A stretch of 64,000 bases of DNA from assembly GCA_049516835.1 (NCBI GenBank), contig JBEKSR010000005.1:1-64000 (forward strand). Reading direction: 5' to 3'. Positions 24,557-32,695 of the stretch are shown piece by piece. Below the pieces are notes generated by a model. That model searched no databases and was not told where the DNA came from. It saw only the letters and a program-made list of their open reading frames with translations. The translations under genes were made by a program, and so were the position numbers. Each line of letters starts with the position of its first letter. Within the stretch, counting starts at the first letter, position 1. This DNA comes from Fen-178 sp049516835 (GTDB taxonomy: Bacteria; Acidobacteriota; Terriglobia; Bryobacterales; Bryobacteraceae).

Positions 24557-24593
24557 ACCGGTGGCAAGGGGGCGCCCTCTGGGCCCGGCGCTA
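24557..24593. repeat. Right arm of the 37-bp inverted repeat
   Basis: Reads ACCGGTGGCAAGG...GGGCCCGGCGCTA and is the reverse complement of 21531-21567 with one mismatch. It abuts the stop codon of the S1/P1 nuclease at 24594. Confidence 0.85.
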
Positions 24594-25376
24594 CTATTTC
24601 AGCGCCGTGTTCAGCACCATCGCCAGCCGCGCGCCAGCCTTCTCGAGCTGCTCGCGGATGAGCGGGTCGGCCTTTTTCTCATAGGCCGCGCCGATCGGAG
24701 CCGGCGTGCCCGCCGCCACTTTCGGCAGCCGGCCGTAGACCACCTTCTGCGCCGCCTTGTGCGCCTCTTCCGCCCAATCTTCCACCGTCCCCTTGGACCA
24801 CTTCCTGGCGTGGCCCGCGGACTCCGTCGAGAGCCGGCCGAATAAGCGCTCTTGGGTTCCCATCCGGCCCAGCAAACCGCTGTCCCAAACGCTGTGCAGG
24901 TTCGTCTGTTTGCCGAAGAATTCCACCTTCACATCGTTGCCACCCTTGTCCTTGTTATCCGCGCAGTGCAGCGGCTGGTGCATGTCGCCGATGAAGTGAA
25001 TCAGGAACATGAGATCCTCGCGGCGCTCGTCCGGCGTGATGGCGGCGTCGTTCAGCGCTTTCCGGAAATCCTCGATCTTGGCGAGGACGCAATCGCCCTT
25101 GGGACAATCGCGTGCCATGTCGAGGTGCGGCTTATCGATGGGAATGTCGATGTAATGCCACGGCGCGGTGTCGGCCCGCGACCGGCGAACCTCGTCGGCC
25201 CAACTGGCAATCGAAACCATGGTGGTGTTGGGTCCCAGGATGGCGTCCACGCGCGCGCGCGCCGCTGGCGTAAGCTGGGCGTGGGCGATCCGGGCCACCA
25301 GGCTGTGCCCCTCGGGCCCCCATGCAAAGGTCGGCAGGCAGCCCGCGATAACGGCAATCACCGCGAATTTTCGCAT
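24594..25376 (-). CDS. Secreted S1/P1-type zinc nuclease
   Basis: A 260-residue exported nuclease. After an 18-residue signal peptide (cut before WGPEGH) the mature N-terminal tryptophan W19 is the first zinc ligand, as in P1 nuclease. The other ligands are visible: H24, D61 (SWADE), H74 (WHYID), H127, D131 and H137 (IHFIGDMHQPLH), H161 and D165 (LHSVWDSG). All nine trinuclear-zinc ligands are therefore present. The family cleaves single-stranded DNA and RNA and removes 3'-phosphate from nucleotides, outside the cytoplasm. A fragment of a second copy lies at 23768-23848. Confidence 0.93.
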   Translation of the reverse strand: MRKFAVIAVIAGCLPTFAWGPEGHSLVARIAHAQLTPAARARVDAILGPNTTMVSIASWADEVRRSRADTAPWHYIDIPIDKPHLDMARDCPKGDCVLAKIEDFRKALNDAAITPDERREDLMFLIHFIGDMHQPLHCADNKDKGGNDVKVEFFGKQTNLHSVWDSGLLGRMGTQERLFGRLSTESAGHARKWSKGTVEDWAEEAHKAAQKVVYGRLPKVAAGTPAPIGAAYEKKADPLIREQLEKAGARLAMVLNTALK

Positions 25377-25382
25377 AAGATC

Positions 25383-25742
25383 TCAAACGCATCCACAGGG
25401 CCGCAACACAATCGCCGAAGTCATGCTGCTGTCCTGCTGGTCGTCTCCCTCGTCGGTTTCCAGGTACATGTGGCAGTAGTAGCTGGCCAGGCCGCAGCCC
25501 ACCAGCAACGCCAGCATGATCCCCAACCACTTCAGTGTCCGGCCGTTCCACGCGTGCTCGTGCGAAACGGCGGCCGCCGTGGCCTTCACCACGGAGAATG
25601 CGGCCCCTGCCCCGAGAGCCAGCTTGAAATACCAGGGCATCAGGTCCAGGTGGATCTGGCCGCCCACCTGGCTCCACAACACAAAGACGGCAATCAGCGC
25701 GATCAGGAATTGCGTGGTGTAGGCGAGGCGCAGCGTGGGCAT
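25383..25742 (-). CDS. Small membrane protein of unknown function
   Basis: A 119-residue protein with three hydrophobic segments (about 10-28, 40-60, 74-92), an HEHAW motif between two of them, and a C-terminal acidic tail ending in RPCGCV. No family is recognised. I start it at the ATG at 25742 (MPTLRLAYTTQF); the longer frame from 25838 overlaps the start of the divergent permease gene. It ends 6 bp before the S1/P1 nuclease start, so the two are probably cotranscribed. Confidence 0.65.
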   Translation of the reverse strand: MPTLRLAYTTQFLIALIAVFVLWSQVGGQIHLDLMPWYFKLALGAGAAFSVVKATAAAVSHEHAWNGRTLKWLGIMLALLVGCGLASYYCHMYLETDEGDDQQDSSMTSAIVLRPCGCV

Positions 25743-25783
25743 TGGTGGTGGCGAACCTTCATCATACGTTATCCTAAATACAG

Positions 25784-27058
25784 ATGGCCCAATCCGGCCC
25801 GGGGTTTTCCCGCTCCTGGCATCAATTTCAAAACGCATTCTGGCTGGCGATGGATTCCATCCGCGCGCACAAGCTGCGGAGCTTCCTCACGCTGCTGGGC
25901 GTGATTATCGGGGTGGCCAGCGTCATCATGGTGGGCGCCGCCATCGAAGGGCTGGGTGTCTACGCCGACGAGAGCACCGCCAAGGCTTTCGGCTCGGAAT
26001 CGTTTCTGGTGGCGCAGATCGCAGCCACCGGCCGCCTGAGCCGCCGCGAGTACTTCGACAAGGTAAAGCGCAACAAACCCATTCGCACGGAGGACTACCG
26101 CTTCCTCGAAGCGGTGAACGGGGATAGCGTGCTCTACAGCCCCTACCGCAACCACGTCTCCGACGTCAAGCGGGAAAACCTGATCTGCGAAGATACCACC
26201 ATGCTCGGGGTGGCCGCCGACATGGCCAGTATCCGCGATATCGGCGTGGTGGACGGGCGCTTCTTCACCGATCAGGAGGAGCATTCGCGGGCCTTCGTCG
26301 CGGTGATCGGGGATACCGTCCGGACCACGCTGTTTCCAGGGGATGCCTCGCCGCTCAACCAGATCGTGCGGATCGAAGGCATCGAATTCACGGTCATCGG
26401 CGTCCAGGAGCGGCTCGGCTCGGCCTTCGGCCGCGACCAGGACAAGTCCATCTACATTCCCATCACGGCCTTCAACCGGATGTACGGTCCCGGCAACGGT
26501 TTCGCGCTGTTCGGACGCCCCAAGCCCGCGAGCGGCCTTACATTGAACGGCGCGCTGGATGAAACGCGCGTGGCGCTGCGCACCCGCTTCCATGCGCGTC
26601 CCGGCCAGGATGACAATTTCGACACGCTCACGCCGGATGCCATCCGCGGCTTCATCGATCAGTTGCTCGGCATGGTGGCCGCGGTGGTGGTGCCGGTCAC
26701 CTGCATCTCGCTGGTGGTGGGCGGCATCGTCATCATGAACATTATGCTGGTGAGCGTCACGGAGCGCACCAGGGAAATCGGCATCCGCAAAGCGGTGGGC
26801 GGGCGCCGCGGCGACGTCATGCTGCAAATTCTGATCGAGGCCGTGGTGCTGGCGACTTTGGGCGGCGCTTTCGGCGTGGGTCTGGGCGCGGCCGCCACCA
26901 TGCTGCTGGGCCGCATCTTCGACCTATCGCTCCATATCACCCTGGGCTACGTGGCGCTGTCGCTGGCGGTCTCGAGCATTGTGGGCATCGCTTCCGGCTG
27001 GTATCCGGCGGCGCGCGCGGCCAAGCTCGATCCGGTGGTGGCCCTGCGTGCGGAGTGA
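25784..27058 (+). CDS. MacB-type ABC transporter permease (1)
   Basis: A 424-residue protein with the MacB/FtsX plan: one N-terminal transmembrane helix with RAHKLRSFLTLLGVIIGVAS (about 27-46), a ~230-residue periplasmic MacB_PCD domain, and three C-terminal helices. The cytoplasmic coupling segment SVTERTREIGIRKAVGGRRG precedes the last pair of helices. The family works as a mechanotransmission complex at the inner membrane together with a separate or fused ATPase. Here the ATPase is neither fused nor adjacent. The gene is 3 bp from a paralogous permease. No clear ribosome-binding site is visible before the ATG. Confidence 0.9.
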   Translation: MAQSGPGFSRSWHQFQNAFWLAMDSIRAHKLRSFLTLLGVIIGVASVIMVGAAIEGLGVYADESTAKAFGSESFLVAQIAATGRLSRREYFDKVKRNKPIRTEDYRFLEAVNGDSVLYSPYRNHVSDVKRENLICEDTTMLGVAADMASIRDIGVVDGRFFTDQEEHSRAFVAVIGDTVRTTLFPGDASPLNQIVRIEGIEFTVIGVQERLGSAFGRDQDKSIYIPITAFNRMYGPGNGFALFGRPKPASGLTLNGALDETRVALRTRFHARPGQDDNFDTLTPDAIRGFIDQLLGMVAAVVVPVTCISLVVGGIVIMNIMLVSVTERTREIGIRKAVGGRRGDVMLQILIEAVVLATLGGAFGVGLGAAATMLLGRIFDLSLHITLGYVALSLAVSSIVGIASGWYPAARAAKLDPVVALRAE

Positions 27059-27061
27059 ACG

Positions 27062-28312
27062 GTGAACATCAGCGTATCGGAGAACATGCAGATGGCCGTG
27101 GGGGCGGTGTGGACCCACCGCTTCCGGTCGATGCTCACCATCCTGGGCATTGTCATTGGCATCACCACGGTGGTGACGGTGGCTTCGCTGCTCACCGGTT
27201 TGCGCCAGGGAGTGGTGACCTTCTTCCAGCAACTCGGCCCGGACAACATCTTCCTCTTCAAGAGCTCCGGCGACCCGAACATGAATCCTTCTCCCAAGGA
27301 GCGCAAGCGCCGCGCCCTGAAGCCCGAGTACGCCGAGTACATCAAGCGCTGGTGCAGCTCCGTGGAAGACGCCGGCCTGGTGCTCTACATTCCGCCGGTG
27401 GTGGATGACAAACCCATCACCGCGCGCGTCCCGGGTTACGAGTCCGACACCATCAACGTCTCGGGCCTGTCTCCCAACATGGCGGAGATTTCGCCGCGCG
27501 ATCTGGACGCGGGCCGCTTCTTCACGCCCGAGGAAGACCAGCGCGGCGCCCATGTGGCCGTCATCGGAGCGAGCGTGGCGGAGGCCCTTTTCCCGAACGG
27601 CCATGCCGTGGACCGCGCGTTCATGATGGATGGCGCGGAGTACACCATCGCCGGCGTCTACGCCAAGGCCAAGGGCGGATTCTTCGGCGAGAACGGCATG
27701 GACAACGCCGTCGATATCCCGCTGCGCACCGCCCAAAACCGTTACCCGCAGGTGGACCGTTTCATGATCACCGCCAAGGCCCGGCCCGGTATGCGCGAGG
27801 GGGCCTACCAGGAGGTCGAAGGCGTCATGCGCCGCGTACGCCGTCTGGCCACGGGTGTGGAAGACGATTTCGCCATCTCGACACCCGATCAGATCATCCA
27901 GCAGTTCGATAACATCACCAGCCTGATTGGCCTGGTGGCCATCGCGATTTCGGCCCTGGGCCTGCTGGTGGGCGGCATCGGGGTGATGAACATCATGCTG
28001 GTGAGCGTGACGGAGCGCACGCGGGAGATCGGCGTGCGCAAGGCAGTGGGCGCGCGCCGCCGCGACATCATCGGCCAGTTCCTGGTGGAAGCCATGACGC
28101 TCACCGGCGCCGGCGGCCTGCTGGGCATAGCGATCGCCATCCTCATCACCATGCTGGTAGGCGCGCTGGTGCCTTCGCTGCCTTCCGCGGTGCCGCTATG
28201 GGCTTTGGTGACCGGATTCACGGTCTCGGTAGCGATCGGGGTGTTTTTCGGCGTCTGGCCGGCGGTGAAGGCCGCGCAATTGGACCCCGTCGAGGCGTTG
28301 AGATACGAATAG
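27062..28312 (+). CDS. MacB-type ABC transporter permease (2)
   Basis: A 416-residue paralogue of the preceding gene, GTG start. It has THRFRSMLTILGIVIGITTV in the first helix, a periplasmic domain (about 60-280), and SVTERTREIGVRKAVGARRR before the last two helices, ending KAAQLDPVEALRYE, the typical permease tail. Two permeases side by side could form a heterodimer. The next gene, an ABC-F ATPase, begins at the base after the stop codon, but that family acts on ribosomes rather than membranes. Confidence 0.9.
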   Translation: MNISVSENMQMAVGAVWTHRFRSMLTILGIVIGITTVVTVASLLTGLRQGVVTFFQQLGPDNIFLFKSSGDPNMNPSPKERKRRALKPEYAEYIKRWCSSVEDAGLVLYIPPVVDDKPITARVPGYESDTINVSGLSPNMAEISPRDLDAGRFFTPEEDQRGAHVAVIGASVAEALFPNGHAVDRAFMMDGAEYTIAGVYAKAKGGFFGENGMDNAVDIPLRTAQNRYPQVDRFMITAKARPGMREGAYQEVEGVMRRVRRLATGVEDDFAISTPDQIIQQFDNITSLIGLVAIAISALGLLVGGIGVMNIMLVSVTERTREIGVRKAVGARRRDIIGQFLVEAMTLTGAGGLLGIAIAILITMLVGALVPSLPSAVPLWALVTGFTVSVAIGVFFGVWPAVKAAQLDPVEALRYE

Positions 28313-30109
28313 ATGGCCCTGCTCGAAAGCTGCGCGTCCATCTCCAAGACCTTCGGCTCGCGCGTGTTGTTCGAGAACATCTCGCTGAGCATTTCCGAAG
28401 GGGAGCGCCTCGGCCTGATCGGTCCCAACGGCGCTGGGAAATCCACGCTGCTGCGGATTCTCTCCGGCCAACTCGAGCCGGATTCCGGTTCCATCTCCAT
28501 GCGCCGCAACACGCGCGTCGGCTACGTGCCGCAGCAGGTTGCTTTTCCGGGCGGCCGGACGGCCGCTGAAATCGTCGCCGAGGCCATCGCCCACGAGCGT
28601 CTCGACGATTTGGAGCGCGCGGCGCGCATCAACATCACCCTGGGCCGCGCCGGCTTCACCGACGGCGCCGTCCGCACCGAGTCGCTCTCCGGCGGATGGA
28701 CGCGGCGGCTGGCCATCGCCCGCGAACTCGCGCTCCAGCCCGATCTGCTGTTTCTGGACGAACCCACCAACCATCTCGATCTGGAAGGCATCCTGTGGCT
28801 GGAAAAGCTGCTCTCCACCGCGCCCTTCGCCAGCGTGGTGGTGAGCCACGACCGCTACTTCCTCGACAACGTGGTCAACGACATGGCCGAAATCGACCGC
28901 GTGTATCCCGAAGGCATCCTACGCGTCGAGGGCGGCTACAGCCACTTCCTCGAAACCAAGGAAGAGTTTCTGCTGGCGCAATCCAGCCGCCAGGAATCGC
29001 TGGCCAATAAAGTCCGGAGGGAAGTGGAGTGGCTGCGCCGCGGGCCCAAGGCGCGCACCGGCAAATCGCGCGCCCGCACCAGCGAGGCCGGCCGCCTCAT
29101 CCGCGAATTGTCCGATCTGGAATCGCGTTCCGCGAAGGGCGTGGCGCAGATCGATTTCACCGCCAGCGAACGCCGCACCAAGCGCCTGGTCTCGGCCGAG
29201 AACATCTCCAAGTCGCTCGGCGGCCGCACCCTCTTTGGCGACCTGAGTTTCACCCTCACGCCCGGCGCACGTCTGGGCCTGCTGGGCCGCAACGGCGCCG
29301 GCAAGACGACGCTTCTGCGCCTGCTGGCCGGCGAACTCGAGCCCGACGCCGGCCGCCTCGAGCGCGCGCCCGCGCTGCGCATCGTTTACTTCGACCAGGC
29401 GCGCGAGCATCTCGATCCCACCCAGACCCTGCGCCAGGGCCTCGGCGCGCGTGGCGACACCGTGATCTTTCGCGACCGCCCGATTCATGTGGCCGGCTGG
29501 GCCAAACGCTTCTTGTTCGACGGCGGCCAGCTCGACCGGCCCATATCGAGCCTCTCCGGCGGTGAGCAGGCGCGCGTCCTGATCGCGCGTCTCATGCTCC
29601 AGCCCGCCGACCTGCTGCTGCTCGACGAGCCCACCAACGATCTCGACATCCCCACGCTCGAAGTGCTCGAAGACAGCCTCACCGATTTCCCCGGCGCACT
29701 GGTGCTGGTGACGCACGACCGCTACCTCCTGGATAGCGTCGTAACCGGTGTGCTGGGCCTGGATGGCCAAGGCGGGGCGCAACTCTACGCCGACTACTGG
29801 CAATGGGAGGAGGTGGGGCAGGGCCGTGCCCTGCCCAAACTTGAGAAAAGGGAGGCTCCATCGAAACCCGCCTCCGCCCCCGCCAAAAAGAAGCTCGCCT
29901 ACCTGGAAGCCCGCGAGTGGGAGCGGATGGAGACGCTCATCCTGGAAGCCGAGCGGGCGCTCGAAGCCATCCGCGCCGAAATGCATTCGCCCGAGGTGGT
30001 TTCGGACGGCCCGCGGTTGCAGGTCTGCTACCACAAGCTCGAATCCGCCGAAGCCCGCGTCGAAGCGCTCTACGCCCGCTGGGCCGAACTGGAAGCCAAG
30101 CAGCAGTAG
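28313..30109 (+). CDS. uup: ABC-F family ATPase (Uup-like)
   Basis: A 598-residue protein with two ABC domains and no membrane segment. Domain 1: GPNGAGKST (37-45), LSGGWTRRLAIARE, LLFLDEPTNHLD. Linker rich in charged residues (REVEWLRRGPKARTGKSRAR), as in Uup. Domain 2: GRNGAGKTT, LSGGEQARVLIARL, LLLLDEPTNDLD. A C-terminal coiled coil (ERMETLILEAERALEAIRAE) matches the Uup C-terminal DNA-binding/coiled-coil domain. ABC-F proteins act on the ribosome or, for Uup, in genome maintenance. A perfect hairpin of the gtGGGGCAGG family lies in frame at 29816-29836, giving VGQGRALPK between domain 2 and the coiled coil. Confidence 0.9.
   Translation: MALLESCASISKTFGSRVLFENISLSISEGERLGLIGPNGAGKSTLLRILSGQLEPDSGSISMRRNTRVGYVPQQVAFPGGRTAAEIVAEAIAHERLDDLERAARINITLGRAGFTDGAVRTESLSGGWTRRLAIARELALQPDLLFLDEPTNHLDLEGILWLEKLLSTAPFASVVVSHDRYFLDNVVNDMAEIDRVYPEGILRVEGGYSHFLETKEEFLLAQSSRQESLANKVRREVEWLRRGPKARTGKSRARTSEAGRLIRELSDLESRSAKGVAQIDFTASERRTKRLVSAENISKSLGGRTLFGDLSFTLTPGARLGLLGRNGAGKTTLLRLLAGELEPDAGRLERAPALRIVYFDQAREHLDPTQTLRQGLGARGDTVIFRDRPIHVAGWAKRFLFDGGQLDRPISSLSGGEQARVLIARLMLQPADLLLLDEPTNDLDIPTLEVLEDSLTDFPGALVLVTHDRYLLDSVVTGVLGLDGQGGAQLYADYWQWEEVGQGRALPKLEKREAPSKPASAPAKKKLAYLEAREWERMETLILEAERALEAIRAEMHSPEVVSDGPRLQVCYHKLESAEARVEALYARWAELEAKQQ
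29816..29836. repeat. gtGGGGCAGG-type hairpin inside the ABC-F gene
   Basis: GGGCAGGGC-CGT-GCCCTGCCC is a perfect 9-bp stem with a 3-nt loop, in frame within a linker of the ABC-F protein. The architecture is identical to the hairpin at 52556-52576. Confidence 0.75.
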
Positions 30110-30149
30110 GGGCCGGCGGGGTGCGGGGGTTTCGTAGCCTGTCCCCGAA

Positions 30150-30177
30150 TTGTGAGCCTAAGCCATTTAACTAGACT
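30150..30177 (+). promoter_or_regulatory. Possible promoter of the fibre-like operon
   Basis: TTGTGA (30150-30155), a 16-bp spacer and TAGACT (30172-30177). The -10 box equals those at 2390 and 40239. It lies about 95 bp before the first small secreted protein gene. Confidence 0.45.
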
Positions 30178-30271
30178 GGGTTAATAAGAACGAACTGGAA
30201 TTTATAGTCGATTAATAACCAATTCGAGCCTTGTTCACTGCCGGGAGCATATGTGACCCTTCACGTGTACC

Positions 30272-30823
30272 ATGGCGAGAGGCAAACTGACTCTTGGGCA
30301 TACGGCGCCGTGGCTTCTGCTGGCGCTGGGCAGTCTCCCGGCCGGCGGCGGCACGGGGACGGCAACCCAGACCCTCTCCGCGATCCTGAGTCCGAATGGG
30401 GCACTGAGCACACCCGGTACGGCGACTCTGAGCACAAGCTCGAAGTCTTTTCTGCCTTTTACGGCAACCGTCCCGGTGAGCTACCAGGTACGAACCACGC
30501 CCGCGGGCAGTGGCGGCACCATCACGCTTATGGTCGCGAGCGATTTCTCGCCATCGGGAGGCCCCACGGCGGCGAGCGGCGCGCTGACTTACCTCTGTGG
30601 CGGCGCCAACCTGGGCACGGCGTGCTCGGGGACGCAAACCGCATCCACTACCACACAGACCCCTGTGCTGAGCGTGCCGGCTTCGGCATGCACGGGAGGG
30701 GGCGGCGCGTGCAGTAGCCAGAATCCGAACTCGGTGAGCCTGACGTTCACCCTGATCGACAGTCCTGTCTATTCCACCGGAACGTATTCGGCAAACATCA
30801 CATTCACGATTAGCGCAATGTAA
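30272..30823 (+). CDS. Secreted beta-rich protein A, pilin-like (fibre-like operon)
   Basis: A 183-residue protein with an N-terminal hydrophobic signal (about 12-24) and a mature part almost wholly Thr/Ser/Gly/Ala/Val, predicted beta-strands. Cysteines occur as TYLCGGANLGTACSGTQ and ACTGGGGACSS, suggesting disulfides. The C-terminus SPVYSTGTYSANITFTISAM resembles the final strand of spore-coat-U/archaic pilin domains ('GTYTDTVTVTV'). The next gene encodes a clear paralogue (matching TACSGTQTAST and the end). The start codon lacks a strong ribosome-binding site and may be elsewhere. Membership in a known pilin family is an inference from pattern only. Confidence 0.7.
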   Translation: MARGKLTLGHTAPWLLLALGSLPAGGGTGTATQTLSAILSPNGALSTPGTATLSTSSKSFLPFTATVPVSYQVRTTPAGSGGTITLMVASDFSPSGGPTAASGALTYLCGGANLGTACSGTQTASTTTQTPVLSVPASACTGGGGACSSQNPNSVSLTFTLIDSPVYSTGTYSANITFTISAM

Positions 30824-30835
30824 CGGAGACAGCGA

Positions 30836-31366
30836 ATGACAAAGAAGACAACCCTGATTATCGTAGTCTGCGCACTGCTGGCGACGGCCAGTCTGGCAGC
30901 GGCCCAAACCACGACGCTTTCGGTCGCAGTGGGACCGGAGGCGTCGCTGACGGTCACAACCGGTACGACCACCCTGACGACGGGCAGCACAACCTTCGGC
31001 AACCCATACACCGGGACAACCAGCCTGACTTACCTGATTCGCACCACCAAAGTGGGCGGCACCGGATCGGTGACACTGAAGGTGACCACAGACTTCGGTC
31101 CCGCGGGCGGCCCCTTGGTTGCGACGCCGCCTTCCGCGGGCGACGCTTTGACCTACACTTGCACGGTGAGCACGCCGGGCACGGCTTGCACTGGTTCCCA
31201 GACAGCCAGCACGACGGCGTCGACCCCATTTGCCACGTTTGGCACGGCCGCCAATTCAACCAAAGCCGGAAATACGGCTTCGGCAGCGTGGTCCCTCACC
31301 GACGATCCGGTATACGCCACCGGAACATACACGGCGACGACGACGTTCACTATCAGCGCCGCCTAA
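30836..31366 (+). CDS. Secreted beta-rich protein B, pilin-like (fibre-like operon)
   Basis: A 176-residue protein with a classical signal peptide (residues 1-23, ending SLAAAQ). The mature chain starts TTTLSVAVGPEASLTV, an alternating hydrophobic strand, and ends YATGTYTATTTFTISAA. One probable disulfide pair lies in TYTCTVSTPGTACTGSQ. It is a paralogue of protein A, 12 bp downstream of it. Such small single-domain beta-sandwich proteins encoded beside a chaperone-like and a barrel protein suggest subunits of a surface fibre. Confidence 0.75.
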   Translation: MTKKTTLIIVVCALLATASLAAAQTTTLSVAVGPEASLTVTTGTTTLTTGSTTFGNPYTGTTSLTYLIRTTKVGGTGSVTLKVTTDFGPAGGPLVATPPSAGDALTYTCTVSTPGTACTGSQTASTTASTPFATFGTAANSTKAGNTASAAWSLTDDPVYATGTYTATTTFTISAA

Positions 31367-31370
31367 GACG

Positions 31371-31898
31371 ATGACCGGCTGGCTGTCCATTGCTTTGCTG
31401 GCGGCCGTGGCGGCAAGGCCCACCGTGATTCCGGTCGGGAAATTCGGCGCCATGGCCGCTTCGCCACAGGTTGGCAACTTTACGCTGACTGTCAGCCCGG
31501 CGACGGTCAGTTTCAGCGCCACCAATCCAACGACGGTTCCGGTGGTTACGGGCAGTGCCACGGCGACAGCTACGTGGAGTGCCCTCTCGTCCGGCAACAA
31601 TTGGAGTCTGACGCTCAAGGCGGCCTCCTCGACATTTACCAACTGTTCGACCGTGCCCGTTTCGGCGGTCACGGTAACCTGTTCGTCGGTGAGCGTGTCG
31701 GGGCGAGGATCGGGATCGTGTGCCGGGGCCTTCCCACTTTCGACCACGGCGCAGGTGGTGGCTAGCGGCTCGGAGGGCACTTACTCGCAAAACTACTCAG
31801 CCACCATCAGCTTCACTCTCGCCGATAACTGGAAATATATCGCGGAAACGAGTCCTGCATGCACCCTTTCACTTACTTATACAGCCAACGTTCCATAA
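31371..31898 (+). CDS. Secreted beta-rich protein C (fibre-like operon)
   Basis: A 175-residue protein beginning 4 bp after protein B. The N-terminus has a hydrophobic segment (LSIALLAAVAA, about 5-15), then a Ser/Thr/Val-rich beta domain (GNFTLTVSPATVSFSATNPT) with four cysteines (TNCSTV, VTCSSV, GSCAGAF, PACTLS). It ends ACTLSLTYTANVP. It is more diverged than A and B. Its 3' end overlaps the chaperone-like gene by 40 bp, so the two are translationally coupled. A minor or tip subunit is possible; no family is recognised. Confidence 0.65.
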   Translation: MTGWLSIALLAAVAARPTVIPVGKFGAMAASPQVGNFTLTVSPATVSFSATNPTTVPVVTGSATATATWSALSSGNNWSLTLKAASSTFTNCSTVPVSAVTVTCSSVSVSGRGSGSCAGAFPLSTTAQVVASGSEGTYSQNYSATISFTLADNWKYIAETSPACTLSLTYTANVP

Positions 31899-32695
31899 CG
31901 ATTCTCGGCTTATTCACCGCCCTGGCACTGCCCGGCGCTATGCGCGCGCAGATGGGCCTGGGCCTGGCGCCCATGCGCGAAGAGCTCAAGCTTGCGCCGG
32001 GAGCGGCGCATTCCGGGGTTCTGAACCTGGCTAACACCACCGAAGAAAAGGTCCGGGTAGTGGCCGAGACGCTGGATTTCTACCTGGATTCGACTACCAC
32101 CCCGCAATTCGGGCCGGAATACAAACAGGAAGCCGACTTTTCCTGCCGGCAGTGGCTGGTGGCCAATCCCATGGAAATCGAACTGCATGGCAAAGCGCAG
32201 ATTCCGGTGCGCTACACATTGCGTGTGCCGCCGGCGGCGACGGCGCGCAGCTACCATTGTGCGATCGGTTTTACCACCCAGCCGACGGCCGATAACACCA
32301 AAGCCATCGGTCTGCGGACGGCGGTCCAGATTGTAGCCGCCATCTACGTAACGGTGGGGGAACCGGCGCTGGAGGGCACGGTCAAGGACCTGAAGCTGGA
32401 GTATGTGCCCGACCCCAAGAGCCCGGTCTGGCAGGCGGTGGTGACTATCACTAATGCCGGTCTTATGTACTTCAGGCCGCAAGGCGACCTGGATGTGCTG
32501 AACGAAAACGGGGTGGTGGTGGAGACGGCCCATTTCGTCCCCATGCCCGTGCTGCCGAAGCGCGACCAGAATTTTCTGTTTCCACTGAAGCTGGCCGCCG
32601 CGGGCAAGTATACTTTGCGGGCGCGGGTAGACCTGGGCGGCAACGAAATCCAGGAGGCTACGGCGCTTGTTGTGGCCGCAAAACCAGCACCGTAG
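31859..32695 (+). CDS. Periplasmic chaperone-like Ig-fold protein (fibre-like operon)
   Basis: A 278-residue protein with a signal peptide (about 12-31, ending MRAQ). The mature N-terminus reads LGLAPMREELKLAPGAAHSG and VLNLANTTEEKVRVVAETL, the pattern of the first strands of PapD-like and related Ig-fold proteins (a hydrophobic strand, a turn with Pro-Gly, then LxLxN). NPMEIELHGKAQIPVRYTLRVPP repeats this logic, and a second beta domain follows (LEGTVKDLKLEYV ... KYTLRARVDLGGNEIQEA). Length and order beside small secreted subunits and a barrel suit a subunit chaperone. It overlaps both neighbours (40 bp and 29 bp). Confidence 0.6.
   Translation: MHPFTYLYSQRSITILGLFTALALPGAMRAQMGLGLAPMREELKLAPGAAHSGVLNLANTTEEKVRVVAETLDFYLDSTTTPQFGPEYKQEADFSCRQWLVANPMEIELHGKAQIPVRYTLRVPPAATARSYHCAIGFTTQPTADNTKAIGLRTAVQIVAAIYVTVGEPALEGTVKDLKLEYVPDPKSPVWQAVVTITNAGLMYFRPQGDLDVLNENGVVVETAHFVPMPVLPKRDQNFLFPLKLAAAGKYTLRARVDLGGNEIQEATALVVAAKPAP

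Noticed and set aside
25784..30109. ABC-F protein as the ATPase of the MacB-type permeases
   Set aside because: Two ABC domains with the Uup-type linker and C-terminal coiled coil place it in ABC-F, which does not pair with membrane permeases; adjacency alone is weak evidence.
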